Shown here piece after piece: positions 1-10,785 of a stretch of 64,000 nucleotides of DNA. The DNA comes from Scilla litardierei. Lineage: Eukaryota; Streptophyta; Magnoliopsida; Asparagales; Asparagaceae. The stretch is taken from NCBI GenBank assembly GCA_030789695.1, contig CM061141.1, positions 166,725,079 to 166,789,078 on the forward strand, read 5' to 3'. The notes under the pieces were generated by a model that was not told the DNA's origin, ran no database searches, and worked only from the letters and a program-made list of their open reading frames with translations. A program made the translations under genes and the position numbers. Positions within the stretch are counted from its first letter, which is position 1. Every line of letters starts with the position of its first letter.

Positions 1-2
1 CT

Positions 3-122
3 CGGGAAGGAGTTATTCATCACTCTACTATTAATAATCTGGTCATTGGCCAGATTGTTGACGAGACATTGAGGATGTTCCAGATAAATAGTTTACAGAC
101 TCTGCCACTAACCTCAGAATAG
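3..122 (+). CDS. possible last exon of an unidentified gene (partial)
   Basis: Frame 3 is open from the window edge for 39 codons and ends at a TAG at 120-122. The peptide (REGVIHHSTINNLVIGQIVD, then a stretch ending LPLTSE) has normal amino-acid composition and reads like the C-terminus of a cellular protein, not low-complexity noise. I do not recognise the family. The 5' part lies outside the window. The open frame could be chance, because 39 codons is short in AT-rich DNA. What follows is AT-rich and non-coding, as expected of a 3' UTR and flank. Confidence 0.3.
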   Translation, partial: REGVIHHSTINNLVIGQIVDETLRMFQINSLQTLPLTSE

Positions 123-276
123 TTTAGTGGGTGTTTTGCCTTCCTTTAGATCTGCTCCCGGTTTTGCTTCACCTTCTCTGTTCAATTTCCAACTAACTCC
201 ACCGATCTACCCATTGGCTTTGCACCCTGCAGTACGTGCAAGAAAACGGTGATGAGGTGTGCCCTGCAGGATGTAA

Positions 277-344
277 GCATGCATGTATTTGATACTTTAA
301 AATTTGCTCTTGCTTCATCATCGAATGATTGAATATTGAACATG
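277..344 (+). repeat. 68-bp exact direct repeat, copy 1
   Basis: The stretch starting GCATGCATGTATTTGATAC and ending GAATATTGAACATG recurs base for base at 1498-1565. Confidence 0.9.
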
Positions 345-1497
345 TTTATTTATGAACTGCTTTCAGATGGAATCATCCCCTTCATCATCGCATGCATAGA
401 ATTTAGCAAACGAATCGTAAGGCATTATTTATTGGTTTTCCATGTCCTTGCATCGCAACATTTTTTGTTCATGCGACGGGCTCCCTCCTAACTGAGATAT
501 ATCTTATTCACATATCGTTCCTGATGGCATAAAAAATTACAGAGCAACCAATGTACTATGTAAATTTGGGTAAGCGTTAATTTAATTAATTTGTTCATGT
601 GTAAAGGATGCTAATTTCCAAGTAATAAATAGATTGGATTGCACACAAGGTAAGAAAACTAGATAATAGGCTGGCAAATGATTATTAATGTTAAGAAAGC
701 TAAATTTTCCAGAGCTTTATAACCAGAACATGCATACTCGCATCATGTGCAAATTGTTGGGAAGAATAACAAGCACAGTCAATTAATTAAGATTGGATGA
801 TCATCATCTTTTCCTTTTGCATGCACTACACTACTGGAAGCTATTAATGTATGCGTGAGTGTTGATGGATGTTTCAGATAGCACAGAGAAAATGAAAAAT
901 TTGTGCAGGATCAGGTCTGCTACTCAAAGTAGATGTCTATATGCGATGCTCCAATTATTGTATACACATAATATACTTCTCATTTTATTTTCTGAATCTG
1001 ACATCACTGATTCTGTTTGATACTTCATTTTGTAAGAGGATATGCAATAACATGCAGATAATGAATCTATTGATGTAAGTATTGATGCAGATGCACTTGA
1101 TGGTAAACATGCCTCTGGCAAATGGATGGATATCAACAGTACAATATTGGTGCAAAACTTTTCTCTATCTGCTGTCTCACTCTCTTCAGATATCTATGTT
1201 TTTAAAAATTTTCGCAATCGTCATTTCAGTGCTTGGAGCTCTATGGTTCGTTGGGAATGAGGTGAGTTTCCTACTACATTTTGCTTGCTCCTACATTTTG
1301 CTCACAATCACACATTTTGTTTGCTACTACATTTTGCTGAAATAATGAGTTTCTGGTTTTTTGCTCTTTTATTTTCTGGATGAGATGAGTTTCTGGTCGT
1401 TGCTGAAATTTTGCTCAAGGAAACAGAATGTAGTAGACAAAATATTAGAATATTGAACATGTTTATTTATGAACATTCTTCCACTAGATCGATGCAT

Positions 1498-1565
1498 GCA
1501 TGCATGTATTTGATACTTTAAAATTTGCTCTTGCTTCATCATCGAATGATTGAATATTGAACATG
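1498..1565 (+). repeat. 68-bp exact direct repeat, copy 2
   Basis: Second exact copy of the 277-344 sequence, 1221 bp downstream in the same orientation. The flanks differ, so this is a local duplication and not a tandem array. Confidence 0.9.
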
Positions 1566-2225
1566 AATAACACCAATGTTAATGATATTTGGTGGACATG
1601 AATAACACCGGTATCTCAGGAGAGGGAGTGGAGACTGGACATACCTTGGAAGAATTATGCTTAGTATCACATGTTAGCTTATTTAAAAATCATGTTATAA
1701 GCTCTGGAACTAAAAAATAAAGTTGAAAACACCTCTTTTTTAGCATATAAGTATCCTGTCAAATTAATATGCTCACATTTCCTGTCAACTTTATAAACTG
1801 TGATCTTGGACATATGAGTATGAACATCATTTGGAATCTTGCAGTGACATTTGGAATTTTGTGAAATCTTGCCGGTAGGCGGCGCGATGTTAGAGGTCAA
1901 GCTCAGGGGCAAGCAGTAGCAAGTTTGTTTAGTACATATGAATGTGGCAAACAAATTATAAATTTGTTTTCAAGTTTGTTTAGTAGCTTTTGGTGTGCGA
2001 ATTTGAATCGAACTAAATATTGGGGGAACTAAAAATTTTGGCGTGGCCTAACATTTTTATTTAGAATTAAATAAACAATGTCGAAACTAAATTCTCTGGT
2101 GGGGATCTAAAATTTGGTAAACTAAGATTTTAAGGGGGTTATAATAATTATTGCGCTTTAATTATTTCTGTTCGCTTAAAATTAGGGTGTCTAATATTTT
2201 GATGGGATGATATTTAAATGATCCA

Positions 2226-2251
2226 TGCCCTTGGGCACGGGTATATACTAG
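2226..2251 (+). mobile_element. Helitron 3' terminus
   Basis: Hairpin TGCCCTTGGGCA (2226-2237), ten bases, then CTAG at 2248-2251 followed by T. Known Helitrons end in a short GC hairpin about 10 bases before CTRR and insert between A and T; this fits. The matching 5' TC end upstream was not identified. Confidence 0.7.
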
Positions 2252-2266
2252 TATATATATATATAT

Positions 2267-2424
2267 AATAATGGCTATCATACGCCATATGAGATAGGCT
2301 CTCATACACACTCTCACATAAAGCAACCAAGTACAACCAAGTACAAGCCCATGTGGGCTTGTACTTGGTTGCTTTATGTGAGAGGGCGTATGAGAGCCTA
2401 TCTCATATGGCGTATGATAGCCAT
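2267..2424. mobile_element. foldback MITE, AATAATGGCTATC family, copy 1
   Basis: The two halves are near-perfect reverse complements: ATGGCTATCATACGCCATAT at the left and its complement at the right, meeting at a CCCATGTGGG centre. It sits in a TA-repeat tract and has no coding capacity. Three more copies lie at 2913, 11462 and 11666. The length of about 160 bp and hairpin shape fit a MITE. The superfamily is not clear. Confidence 0.8.
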
Positions 2425-2463
2425 ATTCTCATATATATATGTGTGTGTGAAAAATAGAGAAGA

Positions 2464-2825
2464 GCTGACAGCGCTGGAAATTTTTCCAGTGCTGTCCGCA
2501 TTTTGGGCGACCTAAAAATATTTTTTTTGAAATTTTTTTTTGCAGTAGTTATATAAACTTGTTAGGAAGCTCCCCACAAAATTTCAACTCGATCCGACAC
2601 CGTTTGAGCCTCCGTTCATCGATTTCAAAAACGTTGCGCAAATCTGTGGACAGTTTTGCGCAACGTTTTTGAAATCGATGAACGGAGGCTCAAACGGTGT
2701 CGGATCGAGCTGAAATTTGGTGGGAGCTTCCTAACAAGTTTATCTTACTGCAAAAAATTTCAAAAAAATATTTTTAGGTCGCCCAAAATGCGGACAGCGC
2801 TGGAAAAATTTCCAGCGCTGTCAGC
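2464..2825. mobile_element. foldback MITE with GCTGACAGCGCTGG termini
   Basis: About 360 bp, almost wholly palindromic. The left end GCTGACAGCGCTGGAAA has its exact complement at the right end, and the arms run inward for about 165 bp to a short loop near 2646. The tip itself can fold, since GACAGCGCTGG is followed by CCAGTGCTGTC. A related terminus is seen in the element at 11116-11438. The 60-codon open frame inside it is an artefact of the palindrome. Confidence 0.8.
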
Positions 2826-2836
2826 ATTGGTACATT

Positions 2837-2839
<3 letters not shown>

Positions 2840-2912
<73 letters not shown>
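2840..2912. repeat. (TA)n microsatellite
   Basis: Nearly pure TA repeat between two MITEs. Confidence 0.95.
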
Positions 2913-2916
<4 letters not shown>

Positions 2917-3074
2917 AATGGCTATCATACGCCATATGAGAGAGCCTCTCATATGCCCTCTCACATAAAGCAACCAAGTACAAGCCCACATGGGCTTGTA
3001 CTTGGTTGTACTTGGTTGCTTTATGTGAGAGGGCATATGAGAGCCTCTCTCATATGGCGTATGATAGCCATTAT

Positions 3075-3076
<2 letters not shown>
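2913..3076. mobile_element. foldback MITE, AATAATGGCTATC family, copy 2
   Basis: Starts GAATAATGG and ends with its complement CCATTATTC. The arms are near-perfect complements and the element is flanked on both sides by TA repeats. The open frames on both strands here give almost the same peptide, which is expected of a palindrome and not of a gene. Confidence 0.85.
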
Positions 3077-3078
<2 letters not shown>

Positions 3079-3120
<42 letters not shown>

Positions 3121-3125
3121 ATATA
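3079..3125. repeat. (TA)n microsatellite
   Basis: TA repeat directly before the 5' TC of the next Helitron. Confidence 0.9.
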
Positions 3126-3704
3126 TCTATTATACATTTGACAGCGATTTTTGAATCCTAGGGCTGACTAGGACAAGCTGACTAGGACAAACTGGTTGAT
3201 AAAAGACGGCCAGGATTTAATCTTGGGGAATGAATGGTTAAGATGATAGTTTGTGAAAAAATTTGAAAGAATGAGTTTTGGGAGTCACCAAAGATCACAT
3301 CGTTTAATTAAATAACTCATTTAATTTTTCTTTTCCCAAAAAACAGTCGCTCGACACACTCCCTCATTTAATTTTATTTATGATCACAAAAACACTTCTG
3401 GATAAAGATCTGGAGAATACGGACGAGATATCGCCACCTCATCTATCCACAACAAAACATCGATCCACGGCAAAAAAATTTTCCTTTCTCTGTTAAATGT
3501 CATCTGAACCCATCACCTTCTCATATTAAATGTCATCTAAACCCATCAACATTTTGCTTTCTCCATGGCAAACAATCTGATCCACCTCAATGATCAGAAC
3601 CCATTCGCTCTCATGCCCTTCAACAGACTCATTTTAATTTGCTAGGGTTCTAAGAATGGGGGTATCGAAGCTGCTTGGGATGGGGTGAGGAGGCTGCTAC
3701 GGAA

Positions 3705-4035
3705 GGAACTGCTGAGGGCATCGGCGTACGTGCTGGGGAAGACCGGGAGGGTGATTGTGTACAAGGTGGTGCTGGGGAACAGGGTGCCGGTGGCCATAAG
3801 GAGGCTGGGCGAGGGCGGGGGGCAAACAGGGTACCGGTGGCCGTGAGGAGGCTGGGCGAGGGCGGGGGCAGACAGGGTGCCGGTGGCCGTGAGGAGGCTA
3901 GGGGAGGACGGGGGCAGCGGTACAATGCATTTGCGGCCGAGGCGCATGCCATCGGCAGGGTGAGGCTCCCGAATCTGGTGAGGCTTTGCTCATCACCAAC
4001 TTTATTTCCAATGGAACTCTTGCTTCTGCTCTAAA
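3705..4035 (+). pseudogene. captured LRR receptor-like kinase fragment (start of kinase domain)
   Basis: From 3709 the frame reads [20 protein letters not shown] and then [18 protein letters not shown]. This is the N-lobe start of the plant ZAR1-like LRR receptor kinases: glycine loop region and the VAIRR strand with the catalytic-lysine position read as R. A second frame continues with QRYNAFAAEAHAIGRVRLPN, and the tail near 3985-4035 reads LLITNFISNGTLASALKD, which also matches the family in order. The segment joining the last two blocks in real kinases is missing. A 47-bp unit is present three times, which shifts the frame, so no kinase could be made. GC content is far above its surroundings, consistent with capture from an expressed gene. 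Confidence 0.85.
3781..3915 (+). repeat. 47-bp unit in three copies inside the kinase fragment
   Basis: AGGGTGCCGGTGGCC recurs at 3781, 3828 (one change) and 3874, each followed by a GAGGAGGCTGGGCGAGGGCG-like stretch. The periods of 47 and 46 bp are not multiples of three, so the expansion breaks the kinase frame. Confidence 0.85.
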
Positions 4036-6358
4036 AGATGTGCTGTGACTTTATTTTTGTTTTTTAAAATACAATTACACTGAGCAAAGCCTTCGGTGCG
4101 GACGATTTTATTTTTGTTTTTTAAAACCTTCGGTGCGGATGAATTGCATTTGGCAAAGTTTTTGTTATTTAGTACCCTTCGGACCTTTGGTGCGGACGAT
4201 TTTATTTTTGTTTTTTTAAAAAAAATGAGCGAGCAGCTTAAAGGAGATTGCAATTGGAAATGTTTCTAATATTTTTGTGATAGAGCAGATTTAATTTCAA
4301 GGTTTTGTGATTTTGTGATTGAGCAGATCAAATGTTTCTAGCCCATTTTTTGATTGCAACTTAAAGGATCGCTGAACACATAATCGCAAACCTTGATGTC
4401 ACCGTGCAGCTGAACACACAATCACAAACCTTGATGTCACGGTGCAGAACAAATTTTTCTTTATACTTTATTTAAGCTATTCTTGAAGCTGATTTAATTT
4501 CATGCTCCTCGATCTCATCCAAGCCTTGAAGCTGAGCAGATCAAACAAATGAGCGGCAAGGACCCAGCCAGTCTCGCAACCACGCCAAGGAGCTATTAGA
4601 TTGCATACATCGGATTTGGCCACTGGAGTAGCTTGCGGTCGGACATCTTTCACCGAGTAGCTTGCGGTCGGACATCTATAGCGAGGATTTGGCCACTGGA
4701 GGTCAATACCCAAGGGACGCCAATCACCGTGCTTGTGAAGGCCACCTGATTTTTAGCCCACTGCATAGGAAACCCATATGCATCAGCTGCTCAAAAATTG
4801 TAGGAATGAATTTGGTAGAATTTGAATACTATTCTTTGTAAGAACTTTTGTTTTTAGATTAACACCATGGTTTTGTAAAGAATTTGGTAGAATTTGTTTC
4901 AGTTTCAAGGACAAAAATTGGAAGAATTTGTTTTAGTATCATCTGGAGAGATTCAAATACTATTATTAGCTAGCAAATTAATGTAATTTGCTAGCAAATT
5001 AAGTGAAGCATGCTTATTGCCAGAGGATGCATGACACCAAATCACGAAGCGCAAGAGATGCAGATGAAAGAAACTATCAAGCAGAGTTAAACACTTTAAT
5101 GAAGAGGATTAAGATGTGCTTTATGCTGGGCCCTTTTATGTTACTCTAAAACTGCCATCCTAAACCTTTTTCATGTATTTTCCCATAATAATATAACTCG
5201 CACGACAAGATTTGACAACAATGTGGAATATATTTAACGAGGGTCATATGCTGAGCTTTAGCCCAAAGTCTGATAATTGATTAGGCCGAATGTCATTGGG
5301 CTTTGCATACTTGATAAATAATACAACTATTTTTGAATTTTTGTTTCCATTAACAACTAATAAGAGGGGTACATTGCAAGATGCCAAACATCACCAAAAA
5401 ATTCTTTTCATAAAGCTACCAAATAGGGTAAATTCGTATTTTAAAAATTTTCGGGGAAAACATCCAAATTTTTTAGGGGGAACTAAATATAGAGGGAAGT
5501 CATTTTTTGGGTGCCTAAAATTTTTAATAGATCTAAATTTTATGAGTGGACTTAATTTTGGGGAAAGTAAAATTTTTGAAATTTTTTAGGGGAACTAAAT
5601 AAATCTGTAGTGAACTACATTTTGATGAGAGCTAATTTTTTGGATAAGATAAATTATATTTTTTGCGCTTTACTTATTTTTGTTCATTTACAATTATGGG
5701 TTCTAAGATTTTTAGGTGTGAATATTTTAAATGATCGACGGAACTAAAAAACAATTATTTCTATTTAAATATTGTTTTTATGTTAAAATTGCGGGATCCA
5801 AAATTTTGAGTAGAAATATTTTAAATAAACTGTGCCCTTAAGTCATGTGTTAAATTTGGAGGGTACTAAGTTTTGGGGGAAATTATACCTTTTGGGAGGA
5901 ACTAAAGTCTCGAATGAAAACTAAATTCTGGGGAAACTAAAATTTTTGAGATGAACTAAATAATAATTATTACGCTTTAATTATTATTGTTTGTTTAGAA
6001 TTAGGTGATCCATGATTTTGAGATTGGAGTATTTTAAATGTGACGTGTCCTTTGGGCATGTGTTATGACGAGGGAAAACATGAACTAAATAGCTAAAACT
6101 TTTATGGAAACAAGTTCGTGAAGAAACTAAATTTTGGGAGGAACAACAAATTCGTCCGCACCGAATTTGTTGTTCCATGTTGAAGGCGTCTGCGTCGAAT
6201 TTGTTGTTCCGCACCAAAGGCTCCCGTGACGCTAAACATTTTTACGCTAATTTATTGTTATTTTAAATTTTAGTTGTAGAAATAATTTTTTGGTGAACAA
6301 AAATTTCGTGGGGGAAAATCTTAAGTGAACCGTGCCCGCGGGCACGGGTTATGACTAG

Positions 6359-6435
6359 TATATATATATATATATATATATACGTATATATATATATATA
6401 TGTATACGTATATATATATATATGTATACATATAC

Positions 6436-6466
<31 letters not shown>

Positions 6467-6534
6467 CATATATATATATGTATATGTATACATATATGTA
6501 CATATATATATATATGTATACGTGTATATATATA
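6359..6534. repeat. TA/TATG/TACG microsatellite
   Basis: About 175 bp of alternating purine-pyrimidine repeats (TATA, TATGTA, TACGTA) between the CTAG of one Helitron and the TC of the next. Six open frames across it encode only I/Y/T/V/C/H runs and are not genes. Confidence 0.9.
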
Positions 6535-7395
6535 TCTATTATACATTTGACAACTGTTTTTTAATCCTAGGGCTGACTAGGATAGGACAAAGGGGTTGAT
6601 AGAAAGACGACTTGGATTTAATCTCGAGGAATGAATGTTTGAGATGAGAGTTAGAGAGATTTTTTTGGGGGAAAGCCTAAATTTTGGTGGAAAAACATGT
6701 TGGAGGAAATGCAATTTTTTGAAACATTGAAACCCATTGTTTCGGGAACTGAGAGACATCATTTCTTCTTTTGATATCATTTTTCCAAAAAACGTTTGAA
6801 AACACCGGCCAAAAAGACCTCTCTCTCTGCATCAGAGCCTCTCTCTAAGAATATCAATGGTTCGGCCTTTTTCATGTGACGTTGTAATTAACGCCTAATT
6901 GGATTGGGGAAATATGTAGTTATCTTCAAGATCCCATTAATTTGCAACTCGGGCTCACCATATGACGACGACTTCGAGGCAATTGAATACTACAAAGCAA
7001 GCTGGCACCAGCTGTCATCTCACTCTTCTCCAAACAAAAAAGTCCATCAAAAATAGAGGGGTTCGAATCTCTAAGCCTAATGCTTTGAAATTCAAACTTG
7101 ATTATTACCCAATTGAGGGATATATACAATATAAGCCTTCCTCAATGTCCCCAGAAAAACAATTGATCCGTACCAAAGGAACATTTGAAAAAGACCTTTT
7201 GAAAAATTTGTGGGGAAGTACCAAAAAAATATTTGTGGGGTCACTTACTTTATAGCTGTCAGCCAGCTCTTTGATCCGTAGCAAAGCAAAACAATTGATC
7301 GGGGGCAAAATGAATTGTCACTTCAATATTTTTATGCTGCCAGCTAATTGATCCACGGCAAAACGAATTGCCCAATCAGAACATAGCTCTGTATC

Positions 7396-7520
7396 CTATT
7401 AAAAGCCATATGCTCCCTTTCAATTCCTTCCACCAAAGTCTCTTGCTCTTTCCCCCCTCCCTTCCCCCCTCTCGATCTTTTGTAATCCTCAAATTTGCCA
7501 AACCCTAATTCTCAGTCTCC
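7396..7520 (+). promoter_or_regulatory. captured core promoter and 5' leader of the H2B-like fragment
   Basis: TATTAAAA at 7397-7404 is TATA-like and lies about 120 bp before the ATG. A pyrimidine-rich leader (CT and CCC runs, 7425-7475) and the phrase AACCCTAATTCTC just before the ATG resemble plant 5' leaders. This is inference from position and composition. Confidence 0.4.
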
Positions 7521-7793
7521 ATGGAGCCCAAGACCGAGAAGAAGCCCTCAGAGAAGAAGCTGGTGGCTACCGAGAACCCAAATGTAGAGCCAAAGGAGAA
7601 GCCATCGAAGGCCGAGAAGACTCCCGCCTGTATGAAGCCCAAGACCGAGAAGCGACTGGCATTGAAGGACAAGAACAAGAAGAACATTATTGCATTCTTT
7701 CTCAGTTTTGGCGATTGTAGTTGTTACAAAGGGTTTTCCAAATTGTTACTGGCACATCCTATTTTGTTCAAGTTTCCTTCCATATTAATTTAA
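7521..7793 (+). pseudogene. histone H2B N-terminal tail fragment, truncated
   Basis: The ATG opens MEPKTEKKPSEKK, continues with a Lys/Pro/Glu-rich stretch, then KAEKTPACMKPKTEKRLALK and a lysine run. The order of the KAEKxP, KPKxEKR and Lys-rich blocks is that of plant H2B tails, whose role is DNA contact and modification at the nucleosome surface. The homology stops near residue 57. The histone fold (about 90 residues in real H2B) is absent and replaced by unrelated hydrophobic sequence ending at 7793. The fragment therefore cannot enter a nucleosome. It lies in sense orientation in the Helitron, with its own leader. Confidence 0.75.
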
Positions 7794-8417
7794 TCTCTAT
7801 TCATCAAAGAATTAACCACTGCAACCTTTCTCAAATTAATCTTTTTATGGGATTAACATATGTTCTTTTTGATTAATTTTATATTTGTTTGTTAAAGTTT
7901 TCATGTTTTGCAGTTTATTTTGTAGCAAGAGGGGTTTGAATATTTTGCAGAATTAACAGCCTTGGGACATTGGGGCAAAAGAAAATGTTTTGCAGAATTA
8001 ATTATGTTCTTTTTGAATTAACAGGGGACATTGGAGAAAAATAAAATAACTTACCTGATGCTCTATTCCATGAACTTTCAAAATATTCATTGTTTCTGTT
8101 CAAAACATTAAATTTAATCTTTGTTCACTGAAGAATTAACTGCTGTAGTTTGCCTGTGTTTTTGCGAAAACTTTTGCAGTGGGGTCAAAACTAGATTAAT
8201 AAAATTTATTACTTTCAAGAAAGAAGAGCATAATTGTAAAATTAGGATATTTATAATCCCAGAACATATATACGTTTAAAATTATTATTCATTGTTCATT
8301 TTTGTGTTTTACTAATATGGGGTGGACTTACCTAATACCTAATCCCAGAACAATTATACGTTTAGGATATGTAAGTCCACCCCAAAATTTTGCATGTGTT
8401 TATAGTCCCAGAACAAT

Positions 8418-8590
8418 AATAATATAGGGGTGCACCTGAGATTCCCAGTTGATGTTAATTATGGATACAGAAACTACAATAAGCTATTAATAATAATATA
8501 GGGGTGCACCTGAGATTCCCAGTTAATGTTAATAATATATGGGTGAACAGGGAGCCGCAACAGGTGACTACAATAAGCTATTAATTATGG
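8418..8590 (+). repeat. imperfect tandem duplication, unit about 72 bp
   Basis: TATAGGGGTGCACCTGAGAT followed by TCCCAGTT recurs about 72 bp later, and ACTACAATAAGCTATTAAT also occurs twice. An inverted pair (GGGGTGGACTTACC near 8320 and its complement near 8370) lies just upstream. No gene. Confidence 0.75.
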
Positions 8591-9452
8591 ATACAAAAAC
8601 TACAAGGGAACAGAAGAAAACTAACAGCAGAACATTGAGCCATCCAGATGCATACGCCAATCGCTCACCAGATTGAACATTGATCAATACTGCTGTTGCA
8701 ATAAAGCCTTCACTGATGCACATTGTAAACATTTGACTCATGTCAATGCCGACTGCACTTTATTTGTTAGCAAACTAATATTGCTTCCTTCCAGTTTGTC
8801 CAAATCAAGCACCTAAAAATTTTAATTCTAGGAAGCATCAGATGCTAGAAGCCAATAGTATTGAAGCTTTAAACGATAGTCCATAGTCCTAACAGAGAAC
8901 AACTATGGTCACATACAAGAGAATTCTGTTTTTAAATTTCTAATATACTTTCCTATCTAGCGTATTCAAGATACTTACAAATACCAAAAGTCTAACAAAT
9001 ACCAATATGTTTCATCAAAAGGTAGTTCTATTATGTTAAGTTTATCCACTAACTGTGCATGGTATTTTCATCAATTGTTAAGGATAGTCATACTTTTATT
9101 TGTTGAGGTTTGGAGATTTAAAAAATATTTGTTTTGCCTGAGTGTATGATTTTATTAAAACATTAAGAGATGACTGATTTGATTCCCTGATTACGAGTTG
9201 ATTTAGTTTTCGATTGAATCGTAATGCTCATGTGCTTATGGTAATGTTGTTCATTAATTTTTATCGAGCGCTCTATGCTCATGACTGTTTTTCTTAATAT
9301 CTGTGGCCCAACAAATCCTTTATGTGCACTGGTGGCCGTCCATGCAATAGAGTAACATGTTGGCTATGCTCTCTTTGACATCGACCAGGACCCATAGCCG
9401 AACCTCCTCTCAGCCGACCACACTCAGCAATTTCCGCCTACAATGGCCCGAA

Positions 9453-9454
<2 letters not shown>

Positions 9455-9513
<59 letters not shown>
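9455..9513. repeat. (CT)n microsatellite
   Basis: Uninterrupted CT repeat of about 59 bp. The RE-repeat peptide read on the minus strand is an artefact. Confidence 0.95.
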
Positions 9514-9514
<1 letters not shown>

Positions 9515-9976
9515 ATAAGCACAGTTCGATTTGTTGAAGTAGTTTTTTTGTGCTCCTGTAGTTTCTTGCTCACGATTACGGTGAGAGTGGGATATGAATA
9601 GAACCTTCTCAGCGTGGAGCAAACGACAGACAAGTAGTAGTAGTAGTAGAGGGGAAATAACTCAAAATGTGCTTAGTTGAGGTATTGAGCCTACATTCTC
9701 CTTTTTTCTAATTCTCGTTTATTAATGATTTTTAATTCTAGATTACAAACATGCCATGGCGTGCGAGTCAGGTTTGGGTTCAGACCGGGTTCCAATTTTT
9801 GAGTGAACTAAATTCCTTGGTAGAATTAAATTTTGGAGGAAATAAAATTGTTGGGGGAATTAAATAAAAACTATTGTGGTTTAATTGTTATTATTCGTTT
9901 GGAATTAGGGGATCCACGATTTTGTGGGGTAAATATTTTAAATGCACCGTGCCCTTATGGCACATGTTATGACTAG

Positions 9977-10775
9977 TTTATTATACATTTGACAATGTTT
10001 TTTGAATTCTAGGGCTGATTAGGACAAGATAAAGAGTGGCTGGGATTTGATCATGAGAAGTCAATGGTTGAGTTGGATTTGTGAAAATCTATTACACATT
10101 TGCCAATGTTTTTTGAATTCTAGGGCTGACTAGGACAAGATAAATAGTGGCTGGGATTTGATCATGGGAAGTCAATGGTTGAAATTGGATTTGGGAAAAA
10201 GTTTCGTTGGAAAACTTAAATTTTGGGGAGAAAAGTATCTTGGGAACCAAACTTTGAAATTAGAAGTGTCTTGAGAAAGATTGTGGAGATTAAATTTGGA
10301 AGGGTGTCTTGATAACCTAAACTTTGAAATTAGAAGTGCGTTGGGAAATATTGTGGAGATTAAATTTGGGAGAAAAGTGCATTGGGAACCTAAACTTTGA
10401 AATTAAAAGTGACTTGGAAAAGATTGTGGAGAAATATAATCCATTAAATTAAAAAATTTAGCGTAAAATAATTTAGCGGAACAACAAATTAGCGTAAAAA
10501 TACCTTGCGGGCTAATTTTTTTTACGCTAATTTATTGTTCGGCGCCGAAGGCGCGGACGCCAAATTTGTTGTTCGACGCCGAATTTGTTGTTCCACGCCG
10601 AAGGCGCCTGTGCCGAATTTGTTGTTCGGCGCCGAAGGTGCCCGTGCGGCTAAATATTTTTACGCTGATTTATTGATCTGTTAAATTTTGGCTGTGAAAA
10701 TAATTTTTCGGGGAACAAAGATTTCGCGGTGGAAATCTTAAATGAATCGTGCCCACGGGCACGGGTTATGACTAG
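9977..10775 (+). mobile_element. short Helitron joined head-to-tail to the previous one, with duplicated 5' end
   Basis: It begins TTTATTATACATTTGACA immediately after the CTAG of the Helitron before it, with the usual TC read as TT. The first 110 bp are repeated from 10088, where TCTATTACACATTTG restores a TC start. The 3' end is the hairpin GTGCCCACGGGCAC (10749-10762) and CTAG at 10772-10775, then T. The subterminal part (10495-10640) holds GCGCCGAAGGCGC-type palindromes around TTTGTTGTTC. The middle has about three copies of a 65-70 bp unit with AACCTAAACTTTGAAATTA. Non-coding. Confidence 0.75.
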
Positions 10776-10785
10776 TATATATACA

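Larger units (their letters stand above)
123..2225. other. non-coding AT-rich DNA
   Basis: No convincing coding region. It holds an exact 68-bp direct repeat (277-344 and 1498-1565) and a third partial copy of its end near 1448-1475. From about 1980 on, phrases such as GGGGGAACTAAA and AATTAGGG resemble the 3' parts of the Helitrons further right, so the last 250 bp probably belong to the Helitron that ends at 2251. Its 5' end was not found. Confidence 0.5.
3126..6358 (+). mobile_element. non-autonomous Helitron with a captured receptor-kinase fragment
   Basis: The 5' end is TCTATTATACATTTGACA, preceded by A. The 3' end is the hairpin GTGCCCGCGGGCAC (6332-6345), GGGTTATGA, then CTAG (6355-6358) followed by T. 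The same 5' and 3' sequences recur at 6535/9976, 9977/10775 and, reversed, at 49671 and 45172, so this is a real family. There is no Rep/helicase coding region, so it cannot move by itself. It carries a GC-rich LRR receptor-kinase piece at 3705-4035. Degraded hairpin-like phrases near 5840 and 6055 suggest that older Helitron ends are nested inside. Confidence 0.8.
6535..9976 (+). mobile_element. non-autonomous Helitron with a captured histone H2B 5' end
   Basis: The 5' end is TCTATTATACATTTGACAAC at 6535. The 3' end is the hairpin GTGCC-CTTAT-GGCAC (9949-9963), then ATGTTATGA and CTAG at 9973-9976. The 3' hairpin has decayed compared with its neighbours, which suggests an older copy. The next Helitron starts on the following base. 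Apart from the H2B piece, the interior is AT-rich and non-coding. Confidence 0.75.

Noticed and set aside
2821..3141. Open frames on both strands starting MPSHIKQPST
   Set aside because: They are the two halves of a palindromic MITE running into TA repeats.
6263..6599. Several 60-80 codon frames rich in I, Y, V, T, C and H
   Set aside because: Translation of the TA/TATG microsatellite in multiple frames and both strands.
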